From Termitomyces sp. T153 (taxonomy: Eukaryota; Basidiomycota; Agaricomycetes; Agaricales; Lyophyllaceae): a stretch of DNA of 64,000 nt. The position numbers and the translations under genes are program-made. The stretch is from positions 248,001 through 312,000 of the forward strand of contig JACKQL020000045.1 of the NCBI GenBank assembly GCA_018296165.2, written 5' to 3'. Each line of letters opens with the position of its first letter. Within the stretch, counting starts at the first letter, position 1. Below the pieces are notes generated by a model. That model was not told where the DNA came from. It worked only from the letters and a program-made list of their open reading frames with translations, and searched no databases. Of this stretch, positions 21,600-32,251 are shown piece by piece.

Positions 21600-22410
21600 G
21601 CATTTTCTCTTGATGCTCCCCTTCTTTACATCCTCCAGTACTTGTCATGCAAAGGTATCCTCTTTGTATCTCTCAACAATCTCCTTCTTGAGGCCCTTGT
21701 CAGCAGCAATGTGGGGTGCACCACCTGCTGTTTCTCTCCATGTTGGTGAACATGTGTAGGTGAGTGCACATGCAGCAAGTCCTGGATTTGGTTTGTTATC
21801 TGGCATCCTTGACAGTGCATCTGCTGCTGTGTTCTCCTCTCTCCATATGTACACAATGTCATATTCAAAGTCGGCAAGGAACATTGACCAGTGGGCCTAG
21901 TGTCTGGACATCTCTCTTTGGGATTGAAAGAACTCAAGTGTCCAGTAATCTGTGTATACATCAAATTTCACTCCCAGAAGGCTGGATTGCCATTTCTTCA
22001 AGGCCTTGACTATTGCTAGCAGTTTCTTCTTGTGTACTGAGTAGTTCTTTTCTTCCAGTTTGAGCTGATATGAGTCATATGCTACTGGTCTCGCTCTCTC
22101 TCATGTCTCTCCAAAACTTAAGATTGCTCCTGTGCATTGGTTGCTAGCATCTGTTGTGATGAAGATCTTCTTGGTTGGGTCATTGTAATCTATCACCATC
22201 AGACACTCCACCCCTGTCACAATGCTCTTGATGGCATCAAATGCCTGCTGATGATCTTCTGTCCACTCTAGGAACACCTTGTCATACTCCTTTGTGGTTA
22301 GAGGTGTCAGGATACTGGTATGTTCTGTGAGTGCTGGGAGAAAGGCTGCTAAGTATCAAGTGAGTCCCAAGAATCCTCTGACATTTGTGGCAGTGGTGGG
22401 TCTCAGCCAG
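21600..22410 (-). pseudogene. G3 RNase H and spacer to integrase
   Basis: The minus strand reads TLNMTLCTYGERRTQQQMHC (21626-21964) and, in the neighbouring frame, FEYDIVYIWREENTAADALS (21645-21884). The latter is the classic end of Gypsy RNase H, where ENTAADALSR precedes the linker. Upstream segments (about 22300-21990) match the LLVITDASNQ..GAIL block of RNase H, broken by stops. Confidence 0.75.
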
Positions 22411-22418
22411 TGGGTGAT

Positions 22419-23140
22419 TCAATCAACCTTGTGAAGATTGGTGCTGATTTCTACTTCTGAGATGGTATGTCCCAAGAACAATATTTCTGTGGCAAACAGT
22501 ACAGATTTTGCTAGATTGCAATACAGGCCTGCTTGCCTCAGTGCCTCCATCACCTTGGTGATGTTGCACTTGTGTTCCTCAACTGAATTGGACCAGATCA
22601 CTATGTTGTCCATGTAGATGTAGCAAATGACCCCAATCAGCTCTTGGAGTGCATTGGTGGCACATTGTTGGTGTGTGGAGGGAGTGTTACAACCTCCCAT
22701 TGGCATGACTATCCATTTGTATAGTCCCCAGAGGGTGTGAACTGCTGTCAGGTAGATCTCATTGGAGTGTACTTGTGTCTGGAAGAATGAATTTGTCATG
22801 TTGAGTTTCCCAAAGATTTTTCCCCGCCCACAGGCTGCTAGGATGTCATCAACCCAGGGCAGGGGGTAATTGTCTCGCATGGTGTTCTTGTTCAGCTCCC
22901 AATAGTTGTTCATCCATCAAGGTGGTACAGTGTTATTGGGCACTCTGTTGCAATACTTCAGAATGCAGAAGGCCAGGAGTGCAAACTCTGATGAGGATGG
23001 TCATAATCTCCTTGCTGCTATGTGTTTGTCTAACAATTTCTTCCAGGCATTGTGGTACTTCTTTGGCACCATGTATCCTCAGGCATTAATGACTTTATGG
23101 GGATCCTTGAGACAAATGCAATAGTAGATGTTGTCTGGTA
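22419..23140 (-). pseudogene. G3 reverse transcriptase
   Basis: An open frame of 164 codons (22419-22913) reads YPLPWVDDILAACGRGKIFG, WIVMPMGGCNTPSTHQQCAT and the catalytic site ICYIYMDNIVIWSN, where YMDD has become YMDN. ETEILFLGHTIS-type sequence (ATEILFLGHTISEVE) closes the palm-thumb region. Upstream to 23140 the fingers region is frame-broken. The FGLTN block is altered to GGCNTP. Confidence 0.8.
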
Positions 23141-23199
23141 CCGATTGGATGTCTGGTAAGCAGACTGAAAAATGATTTGCATATTTCTGCTTGAATTCT

Positions 23200-23720
23200 G
23201 CATCCTTCTCTCAGAGTTTCTCCTTGAAGGCTAGAACCTCAATCCTTTCTCTCACCATTGCCATGATAGTCTCTGGCAATGCATGATCTCCAAGTTTGGT
23301 GGGTCCTTTTGTTGCTTTGGGCTCCTCCTTTGCTCGCCATGGCTTCTTCTGCTGTGGCAGTGGCAATGGTGTCTCAGGTGCAGATCTCCTCCATGGAGGC
23401 ATTGGGGGTGGCTTACAGAGATTGTACCCCATGCTCTTATCCACTGCAGTGTGGGATTCCATGTCTAGAAGTATCTTTTTTGATTCAAGGAAGGAAATAT
23501 CAAGGATAAGTGATACAGGTAGATCAACATATATTTTTGCCTTAAACACTCCTGATCTCCATGCTCCTCTCCCTGATGCCACCTCCAGTTTCACATACTC
23601 TCAACAGGTCATCAGGGTTTTTGTTAATGAAGCTAGATTATCCTCCTTCAGCAGAAGGGGAAATTGACATAGTCTGAGCCAAGTTGCAAGCTCATCACTA
23701 ATCACTGTAGAAGGGCAATC
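23200..23720 (-). pseudogene. G3 protease-to-RT linker
   Basis: The frame at 23211-23594 reads VASGRGAWRSGVFKAKIYVD and then LPVSLILDISFLESKKILLD, the latter half of a Gypsy protease (the ILG.PFL..N strand region). A proline-rich linker follows (PPPMPPWRRSAPETPLPLPQ). The D-S/T-G motif itself should lie near 23700 and is not clearly readable. Confidence 0.65.
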
Positions 23721-23798
23721 ATTATCAGAGAGTGCTGATATGGATAGAGGGAAGGAGGGGATAGCAGGACCAAACACATCAAGCTTGGCCTTCAGGTG

Positions 23799-25143
23799 TC
23801 AGCCTATGAAGGAGGGATCTGATGGAGGGACATATGAATTGGTGTCTTTGTCTTGAGCCTTGTTCTCATAGGCATAGGCCGCTATGGTCTTAGGTTTTGC
23901 TGCCAAGCACATCTCCAGGGTCATAGTCTTGTGCATGCATGGGTCTGGCCACACATTGCTCAACTTTAGTGGGCACTTGTATGGATCTCCTGGATGGTCA
24001 CAGTAGGGAATCCGGCATTGGGTACATCCCTTGTGCTCCTTCAAGAATCTCTTTTCTTTGTCAGTTAGCTTGGGCAGGTGGAGAGTTGGTGTCTGGGACC
24101 CAGAGGCCATTGGGAAGATGGATTGGGCATGTGTGGGTGGATCTGAGAGTTGGTCTGCCAACGGTTTGCACTTCTGATCCTCTGCTGCTCAAGCCATGTT
24201 ATTGGCATCATCAATCTCTGAGTGTGTGTGTTTTTCTCCTGGAGGTCCTCATCAAGTTTAGTGACCTCTCAAACCCAGTCTGTGAAGACTGTGGTGATGA
24301 GGTTGGTGTTGTCCAGCTTGGCTTGGAGATCAAGGCTCATATTTGCCTCCAGCTGGGCTTGCAATGCTATGTTTGATAGGGCACATGAGGACTTTGTATT
24401 TGTGAGCAGAGCATTCAAGTTTTCAAGTTCTATTTCCCAGTTGGCAAATGGCTTGTTCTCTTGCTTAGAAGATAAGATGGTGTTTCTTACCCCCTGCTCC
24501 CACTTGCATGGAAGGGCATACTTCACAAACTTGGTGAGATATTCATCAAGTGAGAGGGCATTGATATGCTTTTGGCTTGCATGGTACCACTTGACAAACC
24601 TTGGCTCCAGCATCCCATCAGTGACATATCTCACAATCTCCTTGGGCTTCTTTTCAGATTGTTTCAGGTACCAGTGGCAAGTGTTTGACCATTCCTGGAA
24701 CTTCTCCACATCAACCCAGCCTGGCATTAGCATTGGGCAATCCTTCAACTTCGTCACCTTTACTTCTACAAGAGGTCTATTGTTGGTTTGTAACATCAGT
24801 GGTGTTTCTTGATCTTGGCAGCATTGACAGTGGTAAGCACATGGCATTGATGGCAGCGGGCTAATGATGGGGTGTTGATAGGTTGGCGGGAAGTGCATTT
24901 GGTCATCATCTGATTCAGATGAGCTCTTTTCCAAGCTTGATGGTGAGAGTGGTGGTGTTTGAAATTTTTTGTCCAAGGTCTCAGACAGTGTTCTATTCAT
25001 GTGAACTGAAGTCAGTGGCAGTGTGCTGATTGGTGCTGCTCTTCTTCATGCCTCCTGCCAAGTAACAAGCAGAGTGGGCATCAATGGGATGTAATGGGGC
25101 AGGATGAAATTTTTGAAGCCAGTTGTCAGTGTCAAAAAAAAAG
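23799..25143 (-). pseudogene. G3 gag with zinc-knuckle-like module
   Basis: A 243-codon open frame (24269-25000) holds the capsid region: ENKPFANWEIELENLNALLT, WVDVEKFQEWSNTCHWYLKQ and VKWYHASQKHINALSLDEYL. These are characteristic of a basidiomycete Gypsy gag group. Downstream (23799-24161) is a Cys/His module CTQCRIPYCDHPGDPYKCP, a stretched variant of the CCHC knuckle. The capsid frame is the most intact Gypsy gag in the window, suggesting G3 is younger than its host G4. Sequence before 25000 continues through a T-rich run into the 5' LTR. Confidence 0.75.
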
Positions 25144-25338
25144 TGGAAGGCTGTCATTCTTGGCAGCCTCACTTGGACCTGATCAGACAAGACAACAGAT
25201 ACTTCGTTGTGTGTGTAAGATTAGGTGAAGAGCAATGAAGGTGAATTCTGCCTTTCCAGTTAGCATCACATGATCCATGGCACAGCCTCTCTACTTCTCC
25301 TTTCCAATTTGTCATGAGTCTGCTATGGCAGGCTTACA
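25144..25338 (-). repeat. G3 5' LTR
   Basis: A 195-bp partner of 19942-20187. It carries CTTCGTTGTGTG where the other copy has CTTTGTTGCATG, one of the few CpGs left in this stretch. Confidence 0.8.
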
Positions 25339-25848
25339 CTTCCACAACATGAACAATGTTTTTGTGCACTTGGACAACAATCTGACCAACTCAAACTCTT
25401 GGGGCAACAATTGGAACATGTTTACCACATTATAGAACAACTCCAGAAGTACCACCACCATCACCAAACAACTCTGCCACTCATCCACTTGCTGGCACAA
25501 GAACCTCTCTAAATACAACCTCACCTCCTACTACCACCATGGTCAACCTAATACAAAACTCAACACCCCTACCTAGAAGCCTAATGTGTGCTCAAGAAAG
25601 CCCTTAGGGCTGAGCAAAGTGAATCACACCACTCAGTGGTGATTCCCATTAAGTGTTTACATGTCATGCTAATTTGAATGAGGAAGGAGCCCCCCACCAA
25701 CTCCAGACCTCCCTCCTCACCTAGCATAACCCTCAATGCAACCCTGCTAATAAGCCAAGCTCTCAACCCACCTCTTATACTGTTTCTGGGCCTCTGGTTC
25801 CTGTTCTGGAAAGAACATACCAATGAAACACACTCCTAGATCCCTTCC
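25339..25848 (+). pseudogene. G4 reverse transcriptase continuation and unassigned tail
   Basis: From 25375 a plus-strand frame reads QSDQLKLLGQQLEHVYHIIE and QLQKYH, matching the L.EHV..V...L RT thumb helix that should follow the block at 19905. This confirms G3 interrupted one gene. Beyond about 25500 no family is recognisable up to the G1-B LTR. Confidence 0.55.
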
Positions 25849-26406
25849 TGTAAGAGTGACTTCTGGAGGCTGTGGCTCAATCACACAACTGGCAGAGGGA
25901 GATCCAAAGTCTATTTAGTATCTATAAGAAGTTCTAGAGTTCTAGCTGCTCACCTGGCAGAGGGAGATACAAAGAGAACAAACCTAAGGATCCCCAATGC
26001 CAGTGTTTGGAAAGTTTACTCTAGAGCTTCTGGAAAAAACACCCAACAACAACCAAATCTGAAGTCTAATTAAAAAGTGGAAATCCATTGTAAATGGCCT
26101 CAATCTCCAGAATCCTGGCATTTAACCACCTACCAATGAAACCAAAAGATAGCCCTTGGTCAAAAGTACTTGTAATCTAAAGATGGGAGGCCTATGATGA
26201 GCAGTAGGCCCAGAATACAGGAAACAATCCAAGAGTCTAGTAAGAGGCCATATGGAAGGGATGCCCACTTGTCAGAATTATGGACAGAGAAATGGTGCAG
26301 CCTGAGGGCTAGAACTGGGACCAGCAGATAGGGAAAGCAAAGGAGAATAAAGGACAACCATAAGGAGGGAGAACAGGACAAAGGGGGAATGGGACATCCT
26401 CTGACA
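25849..26406 (-). repeat. G1-B 3' LTR
   Basis: 558 bp, the longest G1 LTR here. It contains two subrepeats CTGGCAGAGGGAGATMCAAAG at about 25892 and 25952, also present in the other G1 LTRs. Confidence 0.75.
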
Positions 26407-26549
26407 TCACTCCCCCTCTAGCATGCAGCATCTCAACATACTAGGTAGAAGAAGTCATGAATTGCCTGATCAGCTGTTGAAATTGGGATAGATGCCTTAA
26501 ATGGCTTTTGGAGCATTGGGATGCCTACAATAGAAGTCCCAGACCAGGG

Positions 26550-28020
26550 TTGGTGCACATACATTAGCCTGTGGTTCTCAAGAGATGTCCTCAATGCCAT
26601 ATCCCTTCCATTTCACCTTAAACTGCAACTTCCCTTGGAATAATCTGCTATCCAAGATTTCCTCCACTTCATACTCCTCATTGTCAACCAGAACTGGTGA
26701 TGGGGGTGGCTCAAGATGGCAGCCTGGAATTGGATCCTCCAGGGCTGGAAATAGCTTGACAACATTGAAGACTGGGTGCAATCGGCATAGGCCTGCTAGC
26801 AGTTTAAGTTGGTATGCCAAAGGCCTTACCTTCTTCTTCACCATGAAAGGGCCAAGATAATGATGTGATAGCTTCTGGGATGGCCTTGTTGTCTTAATGT
26901 CTGAGCTATCCAAGTATACACAGTCTCCAGGCTTGTAAACTGGGGCTGGTGTCCATCAGCAATTATAGTACTATGCCATGTCCTCCTTGGCCTTCACTAA
27001 TGCAGCTTTTGCCTCCTCCTGTGCCTGCTTCATCTGGGTCACAAACTTGTTGACAGAGTCATTCTCAGAGGGGCATGCCTGAGGTTCAAATTCCATGCAA
27101 GAGTGCCTGCCAGTGTCCAGGAAGAATGGAGTCATCAGTGTGGAAGAGTGGACATGGTTGTTGTATTGGAATTCTGCATCTGGCAGCAGCTCATCCTAGT
27201 CATCCTGCCTCTCATTACAAAACAGATGGAGATACTGTTCCAGTTCCTAGTTAACATGTTCTGTCTGCCCATCTGACTGAGGGTGATAGGCCATGGTGGT
27301 ATGGAGCTTTACTCCTAGTAGGCAATACAGTTCTCAAGTGAATTCTGCCACAAACTGGGGGCCCCAGTCAGAGACATACCCATCTGACAGACTATGGAGC
27401 TTCTAGACATTCTTCCAGTATAGGCTGGCTGCTCCCAAGGCAGAGCATGTGGTGTGGTTAGGTATGAAGTGAGCCCGTTTGCCATAGAGGTCCACCACTA
27501 CCATCACAGCATTGTACTCATGAGCATCTGGGAGTTCCACAATGAAATCCACCAATGTGACACTCCAGCAAGCAGCTGGAATAGGGAGTGGGTGGAGCTG
27601 GCTCATGGGTGCTTGGCAGCAAGGCTTGGTGCAGAGACAGAGGTTGCAGGTGCTATTGTAAGTGCCTACATATTGGGAGATCTGTGGCCACCAATAGTTC
27701 TGGGTTACCAGCTCCAGTGTCTTCCACTTTCTAGGATATCTAGCTACCCAAGAGTTATGATGTTGTTCTACAATGTGCCAGCAAAGAATGGAGTGTTAAG
27801 CACATAAAGGTGTCTCCTGAAGGTCAAAAGCCCATCCTGAAGACCTCACTCATCTGCATGCACTGACTTGACTCCACCTGCCTGTTGAGCTTGTAGGGCC
27901 TGTGCAGCCTGAGCAACTGCATTCTCCTGTGTGCTTACCCTGTTTCCTCTTCAGATGTCCCTAAGGATGTTTACCTCATCCCCTTGAACCACAATCCCTT
28001 CTAGCACACAAATGGCAAAA
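26550..28020 (-). pseudogene. G1-B integrase and chromodomain
   Basis: The integrase core begins at 27403-27606 with WSVTLVDFIVELPDAHEYNA and VVDLYGKRAHFIPNHTTCS (first Asp in VDFIVELP). The C-terminal part at 26578-26913 reads LSHHYLGPFMVKKKVRPLAY and QLKLLAGLCRLHPVFNVVKL (GPY/F-like). The chromodomain follows: EYEVEEILDSRLFQGKLQFK then VKWKGYGIEDIS. The aromatic pattern of the chromodomain is largely kept. Stops lie between the blocks. Confidence 0.8.
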
Positions 28021-28039
28021 AGCTCAGGCTTGAGGAGAA

Positions 28040-29560
28040 CAATGTTTTTGTTATCTCCTGCTCCTGTGCCATGGTCAGCCTGCCTGGACAGTGCATCTGC
28101 CTTCCCATGCTCCATCCTGGTCTGTGGTGCAGTGAGAAGTCAAAGTTGGTCAGATACAGAGACCACTAAGCTTGATGTCAATTGAGTTTCTTAGCAGAAT
28201 GAAAGTACTCCAGATTCTTGTGGTCTGTCCAGACTTCAAACTTATGCTATGTGCCCTCGAGGAAATGCTGCCATTCTTCAAAGGACCAAATAATTGCCAG
28301 CATCCCCTTGTCATGGATCTCATAGTTCCATTTCACTGCATTAAGGCTTTTAGAGTAAAAGGCTACTGGATGCCATTTGCCATTCTCCTTTGACTGCTAG
28401 GAGAAGACTGCCCCTGTAGCAAAGTCTGAGCTATCTGCTTCTATACAGAATGGAGAGTCATCATTGGAGAACAGGAGGACAGGCCTTGAAGTCACTGCTT
28501 GCTTGAGGGAATCAAAAGCAGCTTGCTGTGGGGGCTCCCACTGTCATGCTGTATCCTTAACTGTGAGGTTGAAGAGGGGATGTGCATGATGGGAGAAATC
28601 CTGTATGAACCTCTGATAGAATTGACAAACCTAAGAAAGGCCTAAACTTCCTTCTTGTTCCTTAGCTCAAGCTACTCTGCTACACCTGCCACTTTAATGG
28701 AGTCCATCTTGGCTGTTCCATGCAAGATGATCAAACCCAGGTATTCCACCTTAGTCTGTTCAAATTCACACTTCTCAGGCTTTAAATAGAGCTAGTGTTG
28801 GCAGAGGCATTCCAAGACAATGCACATGACCCAGCAATGCTTCTCCAGAGTTTTTGTGTAGATGAAGATATCATCAAAATACATGCAGACAACACCTTCT
28901 GCAATCAGATCATGGAAAATGTCATTCATCATAGTGTGGAAGGTGGCTGGGCTATTGGTGAGACCAAAGAACATCACCAGAGGTTTGAAGAGCCTGCAAT
29001 TAGTTCAGAATGCTGCCTTCTACTCATCCCCTTCTTTGATGCATACATTGTTGTAGCCTCTACAGATGTCCAACTTTGTGAAGTAGCATGCACCTCAAAG
29101 GTTGTTGACAAGTTCTGAGATGAGTGGCAAAAGATAGCAGTTCTTCACTGTCATTGCATTCAGGACCTGATAATCCTGAACCAGATGAAGAGACCCATCC
29201 TTCTTCTTAATATTGGAAGGTCATATTCATCCTAAGCTAAGATTCTCCTGCAGGAAAGCATAGCTCATCCTGCTCACAGGGTGCAAGTGGATAGACCTTG
29301 CAGCTGGAGGGCTCAGCATCTGGTATCAGCTCAATTGCATGATCCCACTGCTTATGCTCTGAAAGTGAATCAAAGGAGGCCTTGGAGAATACATCCTCAA
29401 AGTCATAGAAGTGATTGGGAATGGTGCTATGGGAAGGCTTGGGCTGTGAATTTGCTGCAAATGCCTTAGCCAGACCTTGAGAAGTAGTCTGACTGGCCTG
29501 AATCTCTGCCACTATAGGAGGGGGGCAGAGGGTTGTAGCATAGATCCTATCACCCACCTC
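28040..29560 (-). pseudogene. G1-B reverse transcriptase and RNase H
   Basis: The RT entry block (ASFDSLSEHKQWDHAIELIP, 29237-29557) precedes MMFFGLTNSPATFHTMMNDI and the catalytic motif VCMYFDDIFIYTKTLEKHCW (28792-28977). The Y-x-D-D aspartates are intact, unlike copies A, C and D. RNase H follows near 28560-28200 in broken frames. Domain order and spacing are as in copy C. Confidence 0.8.
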
Positions 29561-29644
29561 TATGGTTTCATCTGGAGACTCTGCATCTGGAGCACTGGTC
29601 CATTCTCCTTCACCTCCCTCTCCCTCTGGAGATTCACACTCAAC

Positions 29645-30430
29645 ACCTCAGACATCTTTGTAGAAGGCCTCTCTATAAGGGAATGCCAGAGGGGGGAGAC
29701 TCAGGAGATCAAGATCAGCATAAGGAAGATGCCCAGTGCAACAAGCATGCACAGCAGCACACTCACAAACCTTGGCTCTCTGCTCCTTATGGGCTTCTTC
29801 TATACAGGTAGTGCAGCAACCAGGGCAACAACTCATCTTCACCTCACTCTTAGTCCAGTCAATCTTTAGGTTGTGCTTATGTAGCCAGGTGAACCCCAAG
29901 ATCATGTCATGCTTTTTCAAACTAGTGATAGCAAAAGCAGCTCACTCTGAGTGGTCTTAGTAGTGGAGGACCAGGTCCACCATGGAGCAAATAGAGCCAG
30001 CTTCATTGAGCATGCCATCAACATTATACATGGGAATAGGATGGGAAAGGAGGTGAGTGGTGAGGTGGTGTTGTTGCATATAGTCTGTGTTGAGGAAGAG
30101 GCCTGTTGCCCCACTGTCAAGTAGGGCAACCACACTTTGGGTCTGCTGGGTGTCTGTTATCTTAATTTCTACCTGTAGCTTTAGGGAGTTGAGAGAAGGG
30201 GTAGATATATAACAATGGGGGAGACAGTATTCCCATGCAAGAATTTGGAGGCATGGATTAGGAGGTATGTTTTTAGTAGAGACTTTATCTGGAGAGGGGG
30301 TTTGTATGTCTGAGGAGGGGCTTATTGTTTCAGGCATAGTATCAACAATGGCAACAGATGTATTTGATTCTACAAACAGAGAGGCAAAACAATTAGAACT
30401 AGGCAACAAGGGCATACAGTTCATCCATTG
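29645..30430 (-). pseudogene. G1-B aspartic protease and Cys-rich module
   Basis: The frame at 29957-30424 ends with QSVVALLDSGATGLFLNTDY (intact D-S-G) and YNVDGMLNEAGSICSMVDLV. The next frame (29648-29920) carries MILGFTWLHKHNLKIDWTKS and the Cys-rich module SCCPGCCTTCIEEAHKEQ ... CECAAVHACCTGHLPYADLD. The Cys spacing suggests a metal-binding insert between protease and RT. It is conserved in all four G1 copies. Confidence 0.8.
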
Positions 30431-30479
30431 CCCTTTTAAACATCCTCAGACTCTGTAGGAACCTCCTCCAATACATAAG

Positions 30480-31790
30480 CCACTTCATGGGAGTGGACAG
30501 CTATAGATGCATCTGGAGAGGGGGTTTCTGTTGTGTTTCAGGCTGCAAGGAGTTGGATGAGCAGCTCTTCTTGCTCTGACACTGACAAGTAGCAGACTTC
30601 TAGTCCTTGGGGACAGTAGTGGGCAAGGTGACCAGCCTTTTCACAGCATTGACACAACAGGGGAGTAGAGGACCACTGTCAGAAGGCATCAACATCCATT
30701 AGGACTCCTTGGGGTAGGGAGCACAAGGGGGCAATGTGAGGTGTGAAGGGAAAAGCTGCACCTGCTTGTAGAGATGCTAGCATAGGTGTGGAAGGGGGAG
30801 CTTGGGGAGTGAACCCTTCACAAGGGAAAGGAAAGGTTGAGGATTGCATCTGCTGCAACTCACATCGCTGTTTCATGAGCTGCCACTGCTCACATGCCAC
30901 CTTGTACCAGGTATTGACATGCTCATCATTTGGGTGTCCCTCTGCCATACTGTCAATGTGATCCATAAGAGAGGAGTGAATTCCATCATGGAAGGTTAGG
31001 CAAAGTTGCAGACTGTCTAGATATCCAGCCTGTTCACATAAGGCATGAAAAGAGTCAATGTACTCATTGAGGGACTACTTTCCTTGACCATACTGGGTTT
31101 AGTCTCAAAGGGAAAGAGCTGCAGTTTTGGCAGGATCAAGGGTCAAGAACTCAGCTCCAAACTCCCTCTCAAACTCCATCTAGCCAGAGAAACTCTCAAC
31201 TCCTCCTAAGCATCAAAAAATACCCAGCACATAGGTTGAGACTTAGCCAGCTTTCATATAGGAGAGAACCCAAGCAATTCTTAAGGCATCAGAAGCAAAG
31301 GCTTCACTACTCAGCTGGATATAGGTGATACAGGACTGGAGGAAATGTTTCCCAACTCTACAATCCTCATCAAAGACATCAGGAAGTGTAGGGCAAGGAA
31401 GTTTGGAGCAGGGTGCTGAAACCTCTGAGCTAGGTGCAGAAGAAAACCTTGCTGCAGCTGCAGAGAGTCTAGGAGGGGGAGTAGAAGTGAGGGGGAGACT
31501 TTCCAGGAGGGCCTAGAGAGAAAGGGACACTGCTTCAGTAGTTTGACAGAGTCCAGTGGGTTTGGCAGTGTGGGAAGTAAGGGAGGCTTGGGTGAGTTGA
31601 CCCTGTGTCTCCAGGGACAACAAATGACTCCAGGCATTGTCCTGGGGGCTTGAAGCACCAGGGGGAGGTGCTGGAGGTGTTGTCTGGGTTATAGGAGGAG
31701 CACAGAGGCACTAAAATACCAGTGGGGAAGAGACTTTTTTTGAGAAACCAAGTAGAAGCTCAGGTAATTGGAAAGGGGACTCTTAGACCA
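30480..31790 (-). pseudogene. G1-B gag with zinc knuckle
   Basis: Capsid-like blocks are spread over frames at 31311-31658 and 30679-30966 (DHIDSMAEGHPNDEHVNTWY, KVACEQWQLMKQRCELQQMQ). Near 30660-30600 a knuckle reads CCQCCEKAGHLAHYCPQGLE, matching the CCHC pattern, with YLSVSEQEELLIQLLAA after it. Similar segments occur at the same places in copies A and C. Confidence 0.75.
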
Positions 31791-31810
31791 AATCTAGAGA
31801 CTTGTTCTGC

Positions 31811-32251
31811 TATAAGGGCAACCTCTGGAGGCTGTGGCTCAATCACATAACTGGCAAAGGGAAATCCAAAGTCTATTCAGTACTGTACAGTGTCTACTGA
31901 GATAACTACTCATCTGGCAAAGGGAAATCCAAAGAAAACAAGTCTGAGGGTTCCCTAGGCCAGGTATGATGCTTCAGAGGCTTCAGAAGTGTGAGAAACA
32001 ACTGTACAGTATGACAGAGAAAAAAGACAGAAGTGATGTGTCAGCAATTGGTCAGCAGTTACATAAGCTGGTAGCAGTGTCAAAGGGGCCACACTTGTCT
32101 GAATTATTGACAGAGAACCAGTCCAGCCTGAGGGCTGAAACTAGGACCAATAGATAGGAAAAAGGAAGGAGAATGAAGGAAAACTATAGCAGGGGAAATC
32201 ATACAAGAACTGGAGGAGGAGAAGGGGAACCAAGTGGGATGTACCCTGACA
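31811..32251 (-). repeat. G1-B 5' LTR
   Basis: 441 bp. It contains the subrepeat CTGGCAAAGGGAAATCCAAAG twice (about 31852 and 31915). It lacks about 120 bp present in the 3' LTR. Confidence 0.75.

Larger units (their letters stand above)
19942..25338 (-). mobile_element. Chromovirus G3, complete with LTRs and target duplication
   Basis: A minus-strand Ty3/Gypsy element of about 5.4 kb. LTRs at 25144-25338 (5') and 19942-20187 (3') share TGGAAGGCTGTCATTCTTGG and CCTAATCTTACA. In element sense they begin TGTAAGCC and end CTTCCA. Flanks are CTTTC (19937-19941) and CTTCC (25339-25343), a 5-bp duplication with one C-to-T change. A polypurine tract (20188-20201) abuts the 3' LTR. The order is gag, protease, RT, RNase H, integrase, chromodomain. 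It is inserted in the RT of G4, whose frame resumes at 25339. Confidence 0.85.
25849..32251 (-). mobile_element. Gypsy G1 copy B, full set of domains
   Basis: A minus-strand chromodomain Gypsy of about 6.4 kb. LTRs lie at 31811-32251 (5', 441 bp) and 25849-26406 (3', 558 bp). In element sense both begin TGTCAG and end near CTTAYA. A polypurine tract (GCTAGAGGGGGAGTGA, 26407-26422) abuts the 3' LTR. Internal order is gag, protease, Cys-rich module, RT, RNase H, integrase, chromodomain. Flanking pentamers are CTTCC (left) and GAGCT (right) and do not match, so one end has been rearranged or the two LTRs are from different events. Confidence 0.8.

Noticed and set aside
24222..24812. Plus-strand ORF of 196 codons
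   Set aside because: It is the antisense shadow of the G3 gag frame (24269-25000, minus), which has the conserved capsid blocks.
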